This document shows positions 48,831 through 61,224 of a DNA stretch of 64,000 nucleotides, piece by piece. The position numbers and the translations under genes were made by a program. This DNA comes from Dromaius novaehollandiae (Eukaryota > Chordata > Aves > Casuariiformes > Dromaiidae), in the NCBI RefSeq assembly GCF_036370855.1, contig NC_088132.1, forward strand, positions 63,960,841-64,024,840, written 5' to 3'. The notes below the pieces were generated by a model. The model was not told where the DNA came from, made no database searches, and saw nothing but the letters and a program-made list of their open reading frames with translations. Positions within the stretch are counted from its first letter, which is position 1. Every line of letters starts with the position of its first letter.

Positions 48831-49017
48831 CGTACCTTCACCGGGGCGGTATTCAGCCCCACCAAGCAAGCAGCACGCGCCCTGCAAAACTGTGGGGCAC
48901 GGTGGAGCTCAGGCCCCCAGGGTGAGGGACAGGGGTGCCTCGACGGAGTGCTCTGGGGTCTGTGCTCCCGCGTGGGGTGTGGGCCTGGCCCCGGCCCCGG
49001 CCCCCTATGGGTGCCGC
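48831..49017. other. CpG-dense GC-rich patch
   Basis: I count 13 CpGs in about 187 bp, with a triple GGCCCC-type repeat near 48986-49003. Several overlapping frames stay open on both strands because of high GC (48720-49052, 48796-49173, 48853-49074). None has domain features. It may be a small CpG island or a diverged GC-rich repeat. Confidence 0.5.
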
Positions 49018-51734
49018 CTTCCTCTGGGGCCCAGCAAAGCCAACCTCAGTAGCTCCCTGCAGGAGAGGACTCAAAGCCAGGCACAGCCAACAGAGCCGTT
49101 CTGCCCCGTGCTGTGCAGCCCCTTGGGTTTTGGCCTCTTAAGACAGCTCAAAAGGCTGCACCTCCTACAGTAAGCACATGTGTCCACTTACCTATGCTTT
49201 TTCATCCAGAAGTGAATTCACTCATCTGCATGGAAGAGACTCTGGGCTCACATACTTCAGATACCTGCAGAGAGTTAACAGCTCTACAAAGCTAATGAAC
49301 AGCCTAAGATGGGGTTTTCTCCAGTGGGATTCATTCCTTTTGTCATAAAATATACAAATATTAATTGGCTAGAGGTCCAAACCTTGGTTTTTAATTTTCT
49401 TTGTGAATCTCCTAGTCAGTGGGCTATACAATGCTTCTCTCTCCCCAATGAATCTTTAATTATTCTGAAGAAAATGGAAGAGCTTCATTACCTTTCTTCT
49501 TATTATTATTACAGTAAATTCATTAATATGAAGAAAAGAAAAGGGATTCATTTTTCCTCAAAGGGAAAACATGAAATGAACAGTATGTAAAACATGAAAG
49601 GTATTAAACATGACCATTTACACCAACTTTAAACTGAAGTGTTTCTATTGATTCCAGCAGACTACATCTGGGTACTTTCAGAGATGTGACCAGAATGTGG
49701 ACTTAACCTTGAGGTCAAGTCAGGAGCTCTTATATTAGGGACAGTGGGAGTCCATCCCCATCAGAACTTTGCAACTTCTTTAAGAGCTTTCCTTGTCTTT
49801 CTGTCCTAACAGTGACATGCAGCAGCAGCACAACAAAACAGAGGCTTAAGAGGACAATATCGTACAAAACTAGAACGGTATAGATTATTCATTATAAAAA
49901 TAATACTAACAAGATAAGACTACTTATTTGTTATACATCAGGATAGAAAAAATGGCCAATTCCTTGTAAAAGACCTTTAACTTTTTCCTGTGTCCCTTCT
50001 TGCATTCAGCCAAATTGCTACATGCCCACTACTGCAAGCTTCTGGATAATCAGTAAAAACACCAAAATGCAACACATTCCCATAGATCTTTTTTAATTAA
50101 TTCTTAAATGTGTTACAGAGTACTTGTGCATCTGTGTGTTTAAGCAGAAGCCCACAGTGGATATTTCTGTGACTATCTCCAAGCCCACAGAGAATGGCAA
50201 TTAAAGGTACTTTACAAAGTAGCAGCCATCTTTTTCTGTTTTACAACGTATAACAACTGAATATTCTCATGTTGTTAATATTGTCTTGCTAATGAATAAT
50301 TCATATGGATAATAAACAATTTTCTTGATAATGAACAATGTTCATGTTTTGTATTGTATTTTTTGCTTAAACCTCCAATGCCCCATATATGCATGTGCTC
50401 ACACACATCTACTACAAAATTTTCAGTTGAAGTCCCAACCAGCTAAAAAGCTTTAAAGTTTTAAATCATAATCAATGATTCTACAGAACTATCTCAGCTC
50501 TACTATCCTCAAACTTCAAATTTCTTCTATCTGACTTGGCTTTTCAAGATCACAGCTACCCTTCTTTCTTAACGCAATGAGCTGCTATTTTCATCAGTGA
50601 GAATTCTTAAAAATAACAGTTGAGTCAAAGAATATCTTTGAGTAAAAGAAAGACTACATTATTATATAGAGGCTGATGTTTAAACTAGGTCATACTATTA
50701 TTCAAATCTCCTACCTCTACAGACCTGTCATATATATCCTCTCTTACTATTAATACTCCATACAAAGAAGAGTGTGACAGAGGAACACAAGAATCTTATG
50801 AGGTTGTGAGTCCAAATTTCCTGAAGCATGAACTGGAAAATGCATATGCATGTGCAGGGTTAATACAGACACTACCTTTTTAACTCCAGGCTAATGTATT
50901 GCATTTTTGTGTATGCACAAGTTGAATTGCAATATAAAAAACAAGCTGTTACAACACTGATAAAGCTCTGGGTTTTAATATTCACTTGGTTGCTTTTATT
51001 GGGTTGCAAAAGGCTAGATGCATGTGCTTTAAACTGCCCTGAGTTCAGACAGCACAATTTGGTAGAGAATCTGTTACCGCTTCACATAAGTGAATTGAAA
51101 TGCTTAGTGACAGTGTTTATGGTCCATTGTACATCATGGGAAGCCAGTAGGAAAACTCTCATCACTGGAACACTTGTTTTACAGACAGACAGGCAGACAT
51201 ACAAAGTTATTGAAAGGGAAGAAGAGATCCATCACTAGTACTTATGTCGAATCTTTTAAAATAATTCTAACAAAACATCACCTGTAGACAAAAAGTAAAG
51301 AAGAAAAGTTCAGATTAGGAAGCAAATGAAGAGAAAACAAAGTCATGGAGACATCTGCTGCACGCTTCAAAAATCAGGAGAGAATGAGTGAAATATTGCC
51401 AAATATCCCAAGAAACCAGTATTTGCTTATGCTCTATTCAAAAGGGATATCAGCTATTATACTGACAGATAAAAACGCAAAGATACAAATGACATCTTTG
51501 TGATCCAAAAGTGATTCTATCTGCAATGTTTCAGAGGATTTTTGTCTTGAATCTTACCACAACATCTATCCAATACTGTGGGGATTGGTGCTATTCCCAT
51601 CTACTACCTACTCATTAGTGAATGGAAAGGATTGAGCCTAAAGCTATCAGTGACTTTCAAATGAGATACTAAACAGCAGAAGCATCAAGCATCTGAGCAT
51701 GGATAAAATGCAAAAGGCCTAGGATCCCTGGAAG
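49018..51734. other. non-coding, no gene seen
   Basis: AT-rich. Local repeats of a GATAATRAACAAT type occur at about 50308-50340. A minus-strand splice-like pair at about 49191-49224 (donor ATAG|GTAAGT) is closed in all frames. The + frame at 50894-51238 lacks domain features. Confidence 0.45.
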
Positions 51735-51862
51735 AAAGCAGCTAAGATATTAAATACCAGGCTAGACAGGCATCTCAGAAGACATAATGGATTCTGTGAG
51801 AGGCAGAGGATGAACTAGGTGATCTCTCAGGCTCCTTCCAGTCCTGTTTTCCAACAGCCTAT
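51735..51862 (+). mobile_element. CR1 LINE 3' fragment (sense)
   Basis: 'ttaaataccaggctagacag' + 'gcatctcagaagac', then 'gatgaactaggtgatctctc' + 'aggctccttccagtcctg', follows the last ~120 bp of sense CR1 ('ggctggacaggcacctg', 'ggactagatgatctctcaag', 'gtcccttccaacc'), ending in a CTATGA-like tail. Confidence 0.75.
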
Positions 51863-52905
51863 GAAAACCTGAGTAAAAAGGGGCAGAGTACTTCAGCAGG
51901 GGTGAGCTGAAGTAAACCCACTTTACTTTTAGAACAGCAACCCACAAAGAAGCCATAGGAAGATGTCTGAAAGCTAATTAATTCATATGACCTTCATAAA
52001 AAGATGCTAGTGCAACTTAGGGCTTCATAAGAAAGGTTCTCTGTATGAGTCTCTAGGGGTTGAATTTGCCATATTTTTTCAAAGTCTTGGCATCATTAAG
52101 ATGTAGGAAAAAAAAATTTACAAAATCAGAGTCATCCTCATGGCTTGACTTCTTCATCTAATGCTGATGAACACATCACAGGAGAGCAGGGAGGAAGATA
52201 ATTACAATGTTTATGAGTATTTGAATTGTTCAAGCACAAAAATAAAGGGATACAAGGGAATGGAATTCACATCAGAGTTGGGCCTTATCAATCACCCTAC
52301 TAATATTCAACAGGGTTTCATATTCACAAGGGTTTCACACATTGGTGCAAGATGATGAAGTTACAAAATTGAAAACAGACTAAATATGAGAAGAGTCTTC
52401 CTAACACCATTATGCTGTGGCTGATAATTCCCAATCTGTCAATAATTTCAGCATTTAAAACTGTTAATGCTATATTGAATCACTGCATCCAGGAGACAGA
52501 TTCTTTTCTCTCTTCAGTGAATTACCTCATACCAGACTAATCACAGTTTCTCAGCTGAGTTTGCATTTTATAAAAAAATGAAGGTACTGCTTTTTGTTTT
52601 TTCATTTTAGCCTCTGTGCAAGGATTCAGCCAGTGTCTACAACCAAAAGAAACAAAAATGAAAAAAAAAACCCAAGAACAAAAAAGCAGTTACACATTTA
52701 AAATATGAAGACCCACACGGCAAACAAATCAGGGACTCCTGATGGGATTGATTTGCCAGAAGTTATTGCAAGATGTTTCACTCAAAGAGCTGTACTCAGA
52801 AAGACCTCAATGACATTTGTTGACTTAGCCGATCCTTAAACTTCACCCTGACTGAGGAAAAACACAGCAGTGAGGTTAGGAGCACAGCCCAATGAATGGC
52901 CCACA
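51863..52905. other. non-coding, no gene seen
   Basis: AT-rich with an A9 run near 52108 and A-rich stretches at 52650-52685. No recognisable element. Confidence 0.5.
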
Positions 52906-53112
52906 GCCCGCCGGGGAGGCCACCCAGGAGCCAAGGGCACAGCAAGGCAAAGAGCCAGGTGCCAGGTCAGACCAGGGGATCCCAACAACAATTTGGGAGC
53001 AGCAGCGAGAAGGGCTGGGAAGAGGCGCACCTACGACGTAGCCCAGGCCAGGGCTGGGGGCTCCCGGGCCATGGGTGCCTCGGGGGGTGCACAGGGGAGC
53101 TTGGCCAGGGCC
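52906..53112. other. GC-rich patch
   Basis: About 200 bp of GC-rich sequence with nine CpGs and abundant GGCC/CCAGG strings. Long overlapping frames on both strands (52836-53030, 52870-53118, 52896-53234, 52876-53133) are expected from composition and contain Gly/Ala/Pro/Arg-rich peptides without domains. Confidence 0.45.
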
Positions 53113-54359
53113 CATTAATGCGCTCAGGACCATGCTGCTCTACTAAACTGATCATCAAAAGGCAAAGAATAGCAAAAACTAAGAAAAGCAAATCCTGCTT
53201 AGCATCCATAAAAGCCATCATTTCTCCCCTTTGATGTGTTCTTCTTCAGAACAGAAGATCTTCCAGAAATAATATCACAAAGATAGTTGTTCAGGATATT
53301 TATTAGGTTTAGATAAACTGAATCAAATGATCACCTGAAAGCCAATAATCTTTTCTGAGTTTTGAAAATGTCAGATTCAATATTTTAAAGTTGATTTTCT
53401 TTCCCAAGTGCCTCAGCACTTCCTGCTCCCACAGCAACTCAGAAGACAGCATGTAAAAAATTCTCAGGAGGAAAAAGAAAAGTAGGTTCTTTTGCATTTC
53501 CCACTGAACTCCAAGCCTGTTCAGAGAAGTTCTAAGCAAATCTTTGGATTTTTCAGCACTTGTCTGAACTAAAGCAAACTCTTCGAACTTTGAAGTTTGC
53601 TCATTACATTATCGAACTGAAGTCTAATCTGCATTTCATACTCATACACTGTATGAATAGCTCAGAGGACATGCAGAAAGTGAAAATAAGGGCTGAATGT
53701 GATTGTGAAAGTTTGTCCCTTCAAACATGCACTTAATAGAATTTGCTAAGTTCATCGAGAGGCTGCAGTGAATTGCCAGTGTGAATATGATAGCAAGTTC
53801 TTTCTATATACAAAGTGTTGAAGGCAGAAATACGTACGTGATTTCCTTCTAAAGAATCAGCCCTACGTGACCAGCATAAGCCCAGCATGCAGCGTCACAT
53901 GTACAGAACGCATACGGATAGCAGCAGCTCAGCTGGTTTCTCCACCACACATGCAATTACACTTCGCAAGCTGAAAATGAGAGGTTTTTAGAATTTAAAA
54001 CTTTTCTAGATGGCTTGTTAAAAGTGCTGGAATTCTAGCGTTCAATTATAAATCACACCAAGCACATGTGGCAAGATCTCAACACTATATGGGTTTTCAT
54101 TTTAATATACAGGTTTTCATTTTAATTTTCTAGCCTTAGACTGAGTTACGAGCTATGGCATAAGAAGCACAGCCTAGGGGCCACACCATACATGCAGTCT
54201 TCTTGCTCTAAGGCCTGTTGTGAGTAACCTATGAGACGAATGAATTTATATGGCTCTGACAGCTCCTTTTCTTCCTAAAAGGTCCCATAGGTTCTCTTCC
54301 CACCAGCTCACTTGATGGGCCAAAAGCTGGACAGGAAGATGCAAGAAGGCTTCAGCAAT
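53113..54359. other. non-coding, no gene seen
   Basis: AT-rich. A small hairpin (53573-53601) has arms AGCAAACTCTTC and GAAGTTTGCT. A GTTTTCATTTTAAT direct repeat lies at about 54092-54125. No gene-like signal. Confidence 0.5.
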
Positions 54360-54553
54360 CGTCCTGGCAGCAGCCCGCTCTCGCTTCCCCTCTCTCGAAG
54401 GCGAGGCTGGACTGCCCAGCGCCTCACCCCAGGCCTGCGCCTCGCCACACAGTCACCCGGCCAGGCGCTGCAGGAGTGCCGTGACTGCTGCACGCACGGA
54501 GCCGCTGGCAGGGCAGCCCCCACCGGCCCATCTGCTGCTATCAGCTGGGCATC
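54360..54553. other. small CpG island-like cluster
   Basis: I count 16 CpGs in about 194 bp (54360-54553), with GC roughly 60-65% against an AT-rich background. That is near the usual length and ratio limits for a CpG island. Frames are open on both strands (54312-54590 +, 54308-54565 -) with Arg/Ala/Pro/Ser-rich peptides of no recognised family. It could mark a promoter, an enhancer or a GC-rich repeat. No TATA or clear first-exon donor was assigned. Confidence 0.5.
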
Positions 54554-57500
54554 GCTGCTATACAAGGGCTGCAGAGATACAAGCCTGTGAAACCTGGTTA
54601 ACAGAGCAGTTTTGCGGGGAAGCTCTTCTGTCCTCTCCCTCTGTAATTTTGCTAAGCCAATGACCAGAGAGACATTAACTTCACTACAGCAGTGCCAAGC
54701 ATTTCTCGTACCATTTCTTCTAACAGCCTGTTTTTCAGTTATTCTTTAAAGAAGCTCATGGCTTCTTCTTGGATTTTTCTTCAGGCCTCTTCCTTCTGCT
54801 GCCTGCGATAGTCCTTTTGTTCTTGTACTTTCTGTTTTCATGCCAGCTTAATCCCACTTTATACCACTTACATTTTCCCACATTAACATATGAATAGGCA
54901 TTTCTAATCCACTTCAAGACTGTAAAGAAACAAATATAGATTAACTGGAATCAGATTCTCAAAACTACCATTGATTAAACATTGACACAAAGATTTTTAT
55001 ATTAAAGCACCCACCCACACCTAATGAAACCAATGGAAAATGTCACATCCTCCAGAATTTTAGGTGTTTCAGCCAGGGCTGGGCGCAAGTATCTTTGGGC
55101 ATACTCAAAAGGTTGCATCATGGATTGATGAAATCAAGAGTTTCCTTTTTTATCTGCCTTTCCACAAGAGGCCAGGCATGCATGATTTCCATGCAGATTT
55201 CCATCCAACACAGTCCTCCTCAAAGATAAATGTGGAGGTCTCAGGGGCGGAGGAGAATGAGGGGGACTGGAACATATGGACATTCTGTTCCAGATGCCAA
55301 AATATCTTACTATGGCTTTCTGCCAGAGCAGTGCTTTCCACATTTAGTAAGAAGCATGGAGAGAAGATGCTGTGTAGCTTTATGCACTTTTTAACAAAAG
55401 AAGGCATGACAAAGAAACCTTAGAGGATGCCCATTCAATTCAGGCACTGTAACAAAAGATATGTTGAAGAAGTCTCTTACTCCAAATATACCACTAAAGA
55501 AACCAAGTCCATTTTTGTGAAGAGAAAGGAAAAAATACAGAATATTTTTATTGTAAAGGATGTAGCCTGGTTGTAAGGAAATTCCCCAAAGACAGAGAAA
55601 TTCCCAGTCAAAATTCCTTGTTAAAATTAAAAGAAAATAAATAAATGGAAAATTATGATGCTTCACTTCAGTTCAGACTCTAATTAGACTCTTTCAAAAA
55701 CATGCGTGTGTCAGCCAAATAACTGCCTTCTGGGAATTAAGACCATGGTGTGTTCATTTGATCTCACTGGTGACTCCCACTAGGATTAACATACATTTCT
55801 TTGGTCCAGTATCTCCTGGCAAGGCAGTACACCTTCCTGCCTTATGCCTGTTCAATATTTATTCTGCATTTTCCTCATGGATGGCTCCAGACTTCCAGCA
55901 CGCTCACACCACCACAGTATTCAGCATAAACCTGTGTATGCTTTCTCTTACAATTCTCCCTCCAGATATTTAGTCAAAAGTCCAAGACTCCACTCAGGCT
56001 CTTCCATTTCCCTCATGAGCTACCATGACCTGCAGCCAGATCAAGAAGTGGAAGTGACAAGTGACTGGATGTGAACAGTTCCTGAGCCACAAGGGTTCGA
56101 GCAAATTCTCCTCTTACAGCTGTAACATGCTGTTGTCTGCACAAGCAGAGGCAGGAAAAAGGAGAACGGCAGGGAGAATACAAGCAGCAGATCTCTCTCT
56201 GACTGATACTGCCTGCCATTTTCTCCTGTTTTTCAAGTTGCAACTAAAATCGAAACACCCTTTCAGAAACAAAGCTAGTTTTCCTGTGCACACTGCTATT
56301 TATGTTTCCATACTGTTCCAAATTTTAAAACAAGACCACTTATGGTTTACACTTAGCAGTTTTGACAACAAGCTTTTTAAGTTTTTCACTGTAGAGATTT
56401 ATGATCTAAATGATGTTTTGTGCTGGTTAAAAACCTTACCATTGCCTACCCAACTGCAATGAAGTGGAAACTGCAGCCACATAGAAGGATTTTATTGAAA
56501 TACATTATTAAAAAAAATCTAGCCAACTACCAACCCAGACTAGGAAGCAGAGAAAGTTATATATAAATCAATACTTAATTCAGGAGAAACATCAAAACTT
56601 CACCCAGCACAAGCTATAAAATTCACCAGGAACAAAATACACCACACAGCATCAGCAACAAGCAATTCCAAGATCTGTAACAAGTTGAGGCAACTGATTG
56701 TAAGGTTTCTCCCAACCCACAGCTCGCCATGGGAACTGGCAGGCAAACCTCATGAGAATTGCCACAGGTGGAATGAATGGGGAACACATAAAGATCAGTA
56801 ATTTCCCTACAGTCCCTTAAACTTCAGCCAGATTGCTTCAGGGGTGATCTCCAACACTGAGAGTCAAGCAAAGACTTCAGTGTCCGGGTCCCACTTCACG
56901 GGACCACAGCTGCATCTCCCCCAGCCTTTGATCTGTAGGAGGCATCCTGCCGTCAGCTGCTCTGCAATTGCTGCGAGTGAGATTGCACGCCTGGGTTTGG
57001 CTTCAGAAGCAGTAAGAAGAGAGGGTAGAGTCCCCCCCACCCAAAAAAAAAAATGGCATATATATCCTGTTGTCAACAAAATTATCAAGTGAGAATAAAG
57101 CCCAAGCATATCGGTGCCTCACCCTCTCAGGATCCTCACGTGGTGCTGCCCATTTATGAATCTACCTGCAAGACTGACCACCTCCTGCATGATACCATTT
57201 TGGCAGGCTCCTTCAGGAGGACTGCAGGCATAGCCATGTGCACACTGCTTATGGCTTTGGTTCCCAGACAGCCTGGAAGCAGCTGATCCTGAAAGCCAGC
57301 TCTTACTTCCAGCACAGCCTGACACTACAGTTTCTAATGACAGCAGTTTTTATTACATGACTCCTCCATCATTACTTTGATAGCTGATCTTCCAGAACCA
57401 AAACAAGTTACTGACCAGTGTTTAGCAGTTTGGAGACAGCATTAGCAACTCATTTCTGTGAGTCCTGTAGGTTCCCTTATTCATGTTCTAGGGCCCTCAG

Positions 57501-58335
57501 GTGCCAGCCAAGCTCCCTGCACGGGCGAGGAAGGGCTGGTTGCTCACATGAAAGCCACAGCACAATTATTGGTCACCTCATATGTACAAAACGCTACAAT
57601 CCACAGACTGTGCTATTTCTCCTGCACTAGCTATTCTGCTGTATGCTGCCTATAGGAACATATATATCACACCATCCAGACGTACCATGATTTCATCCTT
57701 TCCACCTGTTGCATACATCTGAACAAGCAAAAAGATATTCCACAGTCTCTCTGGATACGGTCACTTGGGACACAGTCATGAGGAGCCATTACTGTTTCAT
57801 GCTGCTGCGAACACACAGAAATGAGCATGCACTAAGACACAACAGCAGCTGAGATGCAGCTGTGAGAAGGTCTGCTCTTGGGGCAGAAAGCTCCCCTTTG
57901 CACAGAGGTAGAAAAGGCAGGAGGAGTCCCCAGTCCCAAAAACAGTGTGGATGCGGGCTAGCAGTCCTGATCCACTTCCTAACAACACTAAGAGAGAAGA
58001 GTAACTTCTGTGGCTGTAACTCACAGAGCACTCTTCACCGACACGTGCTTCCTCTCTGAACTCTTCTTTGGAGACCTGCGCTTAGATCACTGGAAATGCC
58101 TAAGTATTTTAAAGCAAGCTGTTCCAGCAGAAAGTGTTATGACCTGAACAGTCAGCTACAATTGGAGTTTTGTTACCTGAATCCAGCAAAGTAAATGAAC
58201 AAACTCCCATGCAATTTGGTCAGCCTTGGATTTCATTCTTAAATATTTAAGCAAAAATGATATCAAAAAGGCTCTTGAGCCGGAGATAGGTCCAGTGCTA
58301 GCTATGATGAGAGACACAGAGAGACTGATAAATAG
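54554..58335. other. non-coding, no gene seen
   Basis: Mixed-composition sequence with a C7 run and an A11 run near 57031-57054. Frames such as 55064-55423 (+) and 56061-56462 (+) are over 110 codons but carry no recognisable motif or splice bracketing. Confidence 0.45.
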
Positions 58336-58338
58336 CTC

Positions 58339-58400
58339 TTAGGGTTGCTCCATTGTTTCTGAAAGTAATACCTCTTTTGTGTTCCACAGTAGGTTTTTTT
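58339..58400. mobile_element. possible mariner-like (Galluhop-type) end
   Basis: 'agggttgctccattgtttct' running into 'gaaagtaatacctcttttgt' resembles the terminal inverted repeat of avian mariner elements, which read like gggttgctc...aaagtaatgcctcc. A TA lies at the outer edge, as expected for mariner insertion. The opposite end and any transposase frame were not found, so this is a fragment at most. Confidence 0.4.
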
Positions 58401-58926
58401 TAAACGAAAGAAAGAATTAAAAACAAAACTGATTGATTTTATAGTGCACTCAGTTTTCCAAAATCCTTCCCACACTAAGCTCCTGCAGGCACTTAACCAT
58501 GAAACAATGCAAGATGTTCTTTGCTTCAGATAAAGGCAAGGATGTTTTCCCTGTTAGCAGGGAAGTAATACTGTGCGTTACTCTGAAGGATTTCCAGGAC
58601 ATTGAGACAGCACTGGAATACAAAATCCATACTGGATTATCCTAAAATAATTTGACAGTAGTTCAGACCCACATACAAGCCTCAAATAAGATGCAAAATT
58701 GATTGCAGCTGTTACTCTGTCAGTACTCTATCTATACTGATTCAGTATACTTACTCAAGGAGTGATAGCACTGACCCTAAACGGGCCATTGTACCTCAAA
58801 CTGATACCTTTGGAAAAGTCCACTGGGAACAACCACTGGGAAAACTTCCTCACAAGAATGGATAATTTTTTATTTAATCAGAAGTGCATATTTGGGTTGT
58901 CAGAAACTATTCACATGTTGCTATGG

Positions 58927-58944
58927 AAAAAAAAAAAAAAAAAA
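58927..58944. repeat. poly(A) run, 18 bp
   Basis: Uninterrupted A18; no polyadenylation signal upstream. Confidence 0.95.
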
Positions 58945-59996
58945 GCTGGGGAAAAATCCCCAAATACAAAATTTGAACTTAAATAAAAAGAAATGAAATG
59001 CTTCATTCACAAAGTTTTTTCAATATTAGTTTCACTGGGAAATTGAAAAATGAAAATTTCTGAGCAAGCCAAAAACAATTCTTCTGAATTTCTTGAACAC
59101 TTTCAAAAATTATATAAATTCGAGGTAACATTCCTCATTCCTCATTCCATTCTAACTAACTGTTTATTCTGGTAAAAATAATCATCCACATGAGATCAAA
59201 CTTCAAGAAGTGTTTTACAGAGCTTTCTTATTTCCACTCATCTTCAAAGGAAAGACAGCCAACTATAGAAAACCTCTCTGCAACAAGGGATGACTTGCCA
59301 TACACAGGAATATTTCTTTTGGAAATTTCTGAAAATAAAACTTCTACAAAGTTATTTCTCAGAGTTACACCACAGCAGGAAGAACACAGCAGTACAGTAA
59401 AAAGGTAGTATCAGCCAAACTTGGTCTCAGTGATAGGCTCTCAAACTGTGTTTGAAACCTTTCATTTCACAGCGCTTCAGCTATCTGCTGAAAAATAGAC
59501 ATGTCCCCTATTTCTGGAGGCAAAAACTACTTAGAGATGACAGTTCCATCATTTAAAGTTTTTCTCCATTGTACTGCTGAAACACTTGAAAGACTTAAGA
59601 AAGTAAGAGCTAAGGACTATGCAATTCCTTCCGAAAATGGTAACCCATCTGAAACCCTTAGCACTCAGTTTACGTTGGCTGCCAGGAGAACGGAAGGTGC
59701 TGGGCATTATTTTGCGATCTCGAGTTCTTTATCAAATGACTTTGACCGTTAGCTCAGGATTGTGCTCATACTTGATGCCACGCCAGGCAGCAAGCTAGAG
59801 ATGGTGTGGTGCCTAGAGTTGCCACAAAGCTCTTCATTCATGGATACATTCACTCTGTCAGCATCTCCAAAACCAGCCAGAAGCCCCCAGTTGTGGCAGC
59901 ACACTGTTGTGTGAAGAATAGACCCAAGGTATAAGCTTGAAAAGGACATTCAGGGATTGATAAACATGGCTGCCCACTGACGTTTCAGATGTTGAA

Positions 59997-60188
59997 ATGA
60001 CACTCTACTTCTACTATGCCAGACGTCATGGGTACAACAAAAGCCAAGGGGTTGCCCTATTTACTTGCATTGTCCACCAGGAACTGGTCTGCCAGAAAAT
60101 CTGGCTGCACTTTGCAAGATTAAAGCCCATACAATACACCCTCCGCTGGCTCTTCCACTGCATCATGGAGCTTTACATATGTATTTGA
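59997..60188 (+). pseudogene. hAT transposase-like fragment
   Basis: The 63-codon frame contains, at residues 18-34, GVALFTCIVHQELVCQK. This matches the C-I-x-H-Q-E-x-x-C-x-K core found in hAT-superfamily transposases and their domesticated relatives (GTF2IRD2/ZBED/EPM2AIP1-type proteins, typically HCIIHQEALCAK). In those proteins it follows a DGAPAM-x-G-type segment after a short spacer; that upstream segment is not preserved here. The downstream residues IWLHFARLKPIQYTLR have no clear match and the frame stops at 60188. If real, it is a small decayed piece of an old DNA transposon rather than a working gene. No terminal inverted repeats were identified. The match rests on one motif seen by eye. 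Confidence 0.35.
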
Positions 60189-60190
60189 AA

Positions 60191-60943
60191 TTACTTTGAT
60201 ATTTCAGTGCATTCACCAGTTCTGAGAAAAACACACAGTCTCTTTTACGTGCAGCTTGCTTAAACAATTTTCCAGGTCAAGCCCTCTCACCAAAACAAAG
60301 GACGTTTCACTGGCTTTCTGCCCACCTGCCCAAGCGGGCAGGACTTCCCGTGCTAGTGTGTGAACCGGTGGCAGCGCTGGCACTGTGTGCAGCTCCTGGG
60401 CCAAGATGAAGGGTTTTGCTATTCTACAGTAAACATCCCTTTTCCTATTATTATCATGGGCTGTATCACTGAGCGCAATCTCAACTGCAGATTTCAAAAT
60501 AACTTGAAGTAAACATTTTCTGTCGCTGGTATGAGCGCATAAGAAAGCAAAATTACAAGCAGTGTTAAGGGTGCAGCTTAACCTGATCAAACCAAAGAAA
60601 CACAGCCATGCTATCAGCACATGTATTATGCAAAATCCTGCATGGTTATGAAATTTCTGAGACTCTCACACAAAATCGCATGAAACAAAAGGGAAGGGAG
60701 AATTTCAGATGTGTGCCTGTCTCCTTTATCTACTTCTTGCTGGTGTTTGTTTATTAAGAGATGCATCTAAGCGACACACGTTGTGCGTACGTATGCTTAT
60801 TTTAGTGGGTTCCCTAAGTTTTAGCATTCTTAGGAAGAACTGATACCTTTGAGGGCTTTTAGTAGCCACGTTCTTGGTATTACTCCTATTTCATTGCTAT
60901 TGGACTTTCTTTTAATACAGCAGGACTTGTGCCATGATTCACA
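60191..60943. other. non-coding, no gene seen
   Basis: A modestly GC-richer, CpG-retaining patch lies at 60320-60400, where the minus-strand frame 60213-60620 (135 codons) is open but shows no domain. Otherwise AT-rich. Confidence 0.45.
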
Positions 60944-61048
60944 GGTTTTAATATTCATCTCTCCCAAGGTATAGACGAAGACTGTTGGATTAATTTCATT
61001 TGCAATTTAAAGTTTACATTGACTGCTTGTCTTTGTGGTTGTTTTGCT
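60944..61048. repeat. left arm of ~100-bp inverted repeat
   Basis: Runs from 'ggttttaatattcatctctc' through 'gactgttggattaatttcat' to 'tttgtggttgttttgct'. It is the reverse complement of 63034-63142, with about four substitutions and one small indel near the outer edge. Homology stops abruptly on both sides. Confidence 0.92.
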
Positions 61049-61224
61049 GATGTCTCAATCTGTACCAAAGAGGGTGAGAGTTCCTGAGTCACAGGAATGT
61101 TGCACTGTTTGCAATCAACAGCCTCACAGAAGTGATAAAGTGTGCCCTGAAATACACTCATTACCTCCAGCTCCTACAGAGAAATCAGTGTAAGGCAAAC
61201 TGATGCATGATCTGGCCCTTGCAG

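Noticed and set aside
48720..49173. Overlapping frames of 110 and 125 codons (+)
   Set aside because: High-GC composition keeps several frames open at once on both strands; no motif supports any of them.
54308..54590. 92- and 85-codon frames on opposite strands
   Set aside because: Mirror frames over a CpG cluster with no recognisable protein features; composition explains them.
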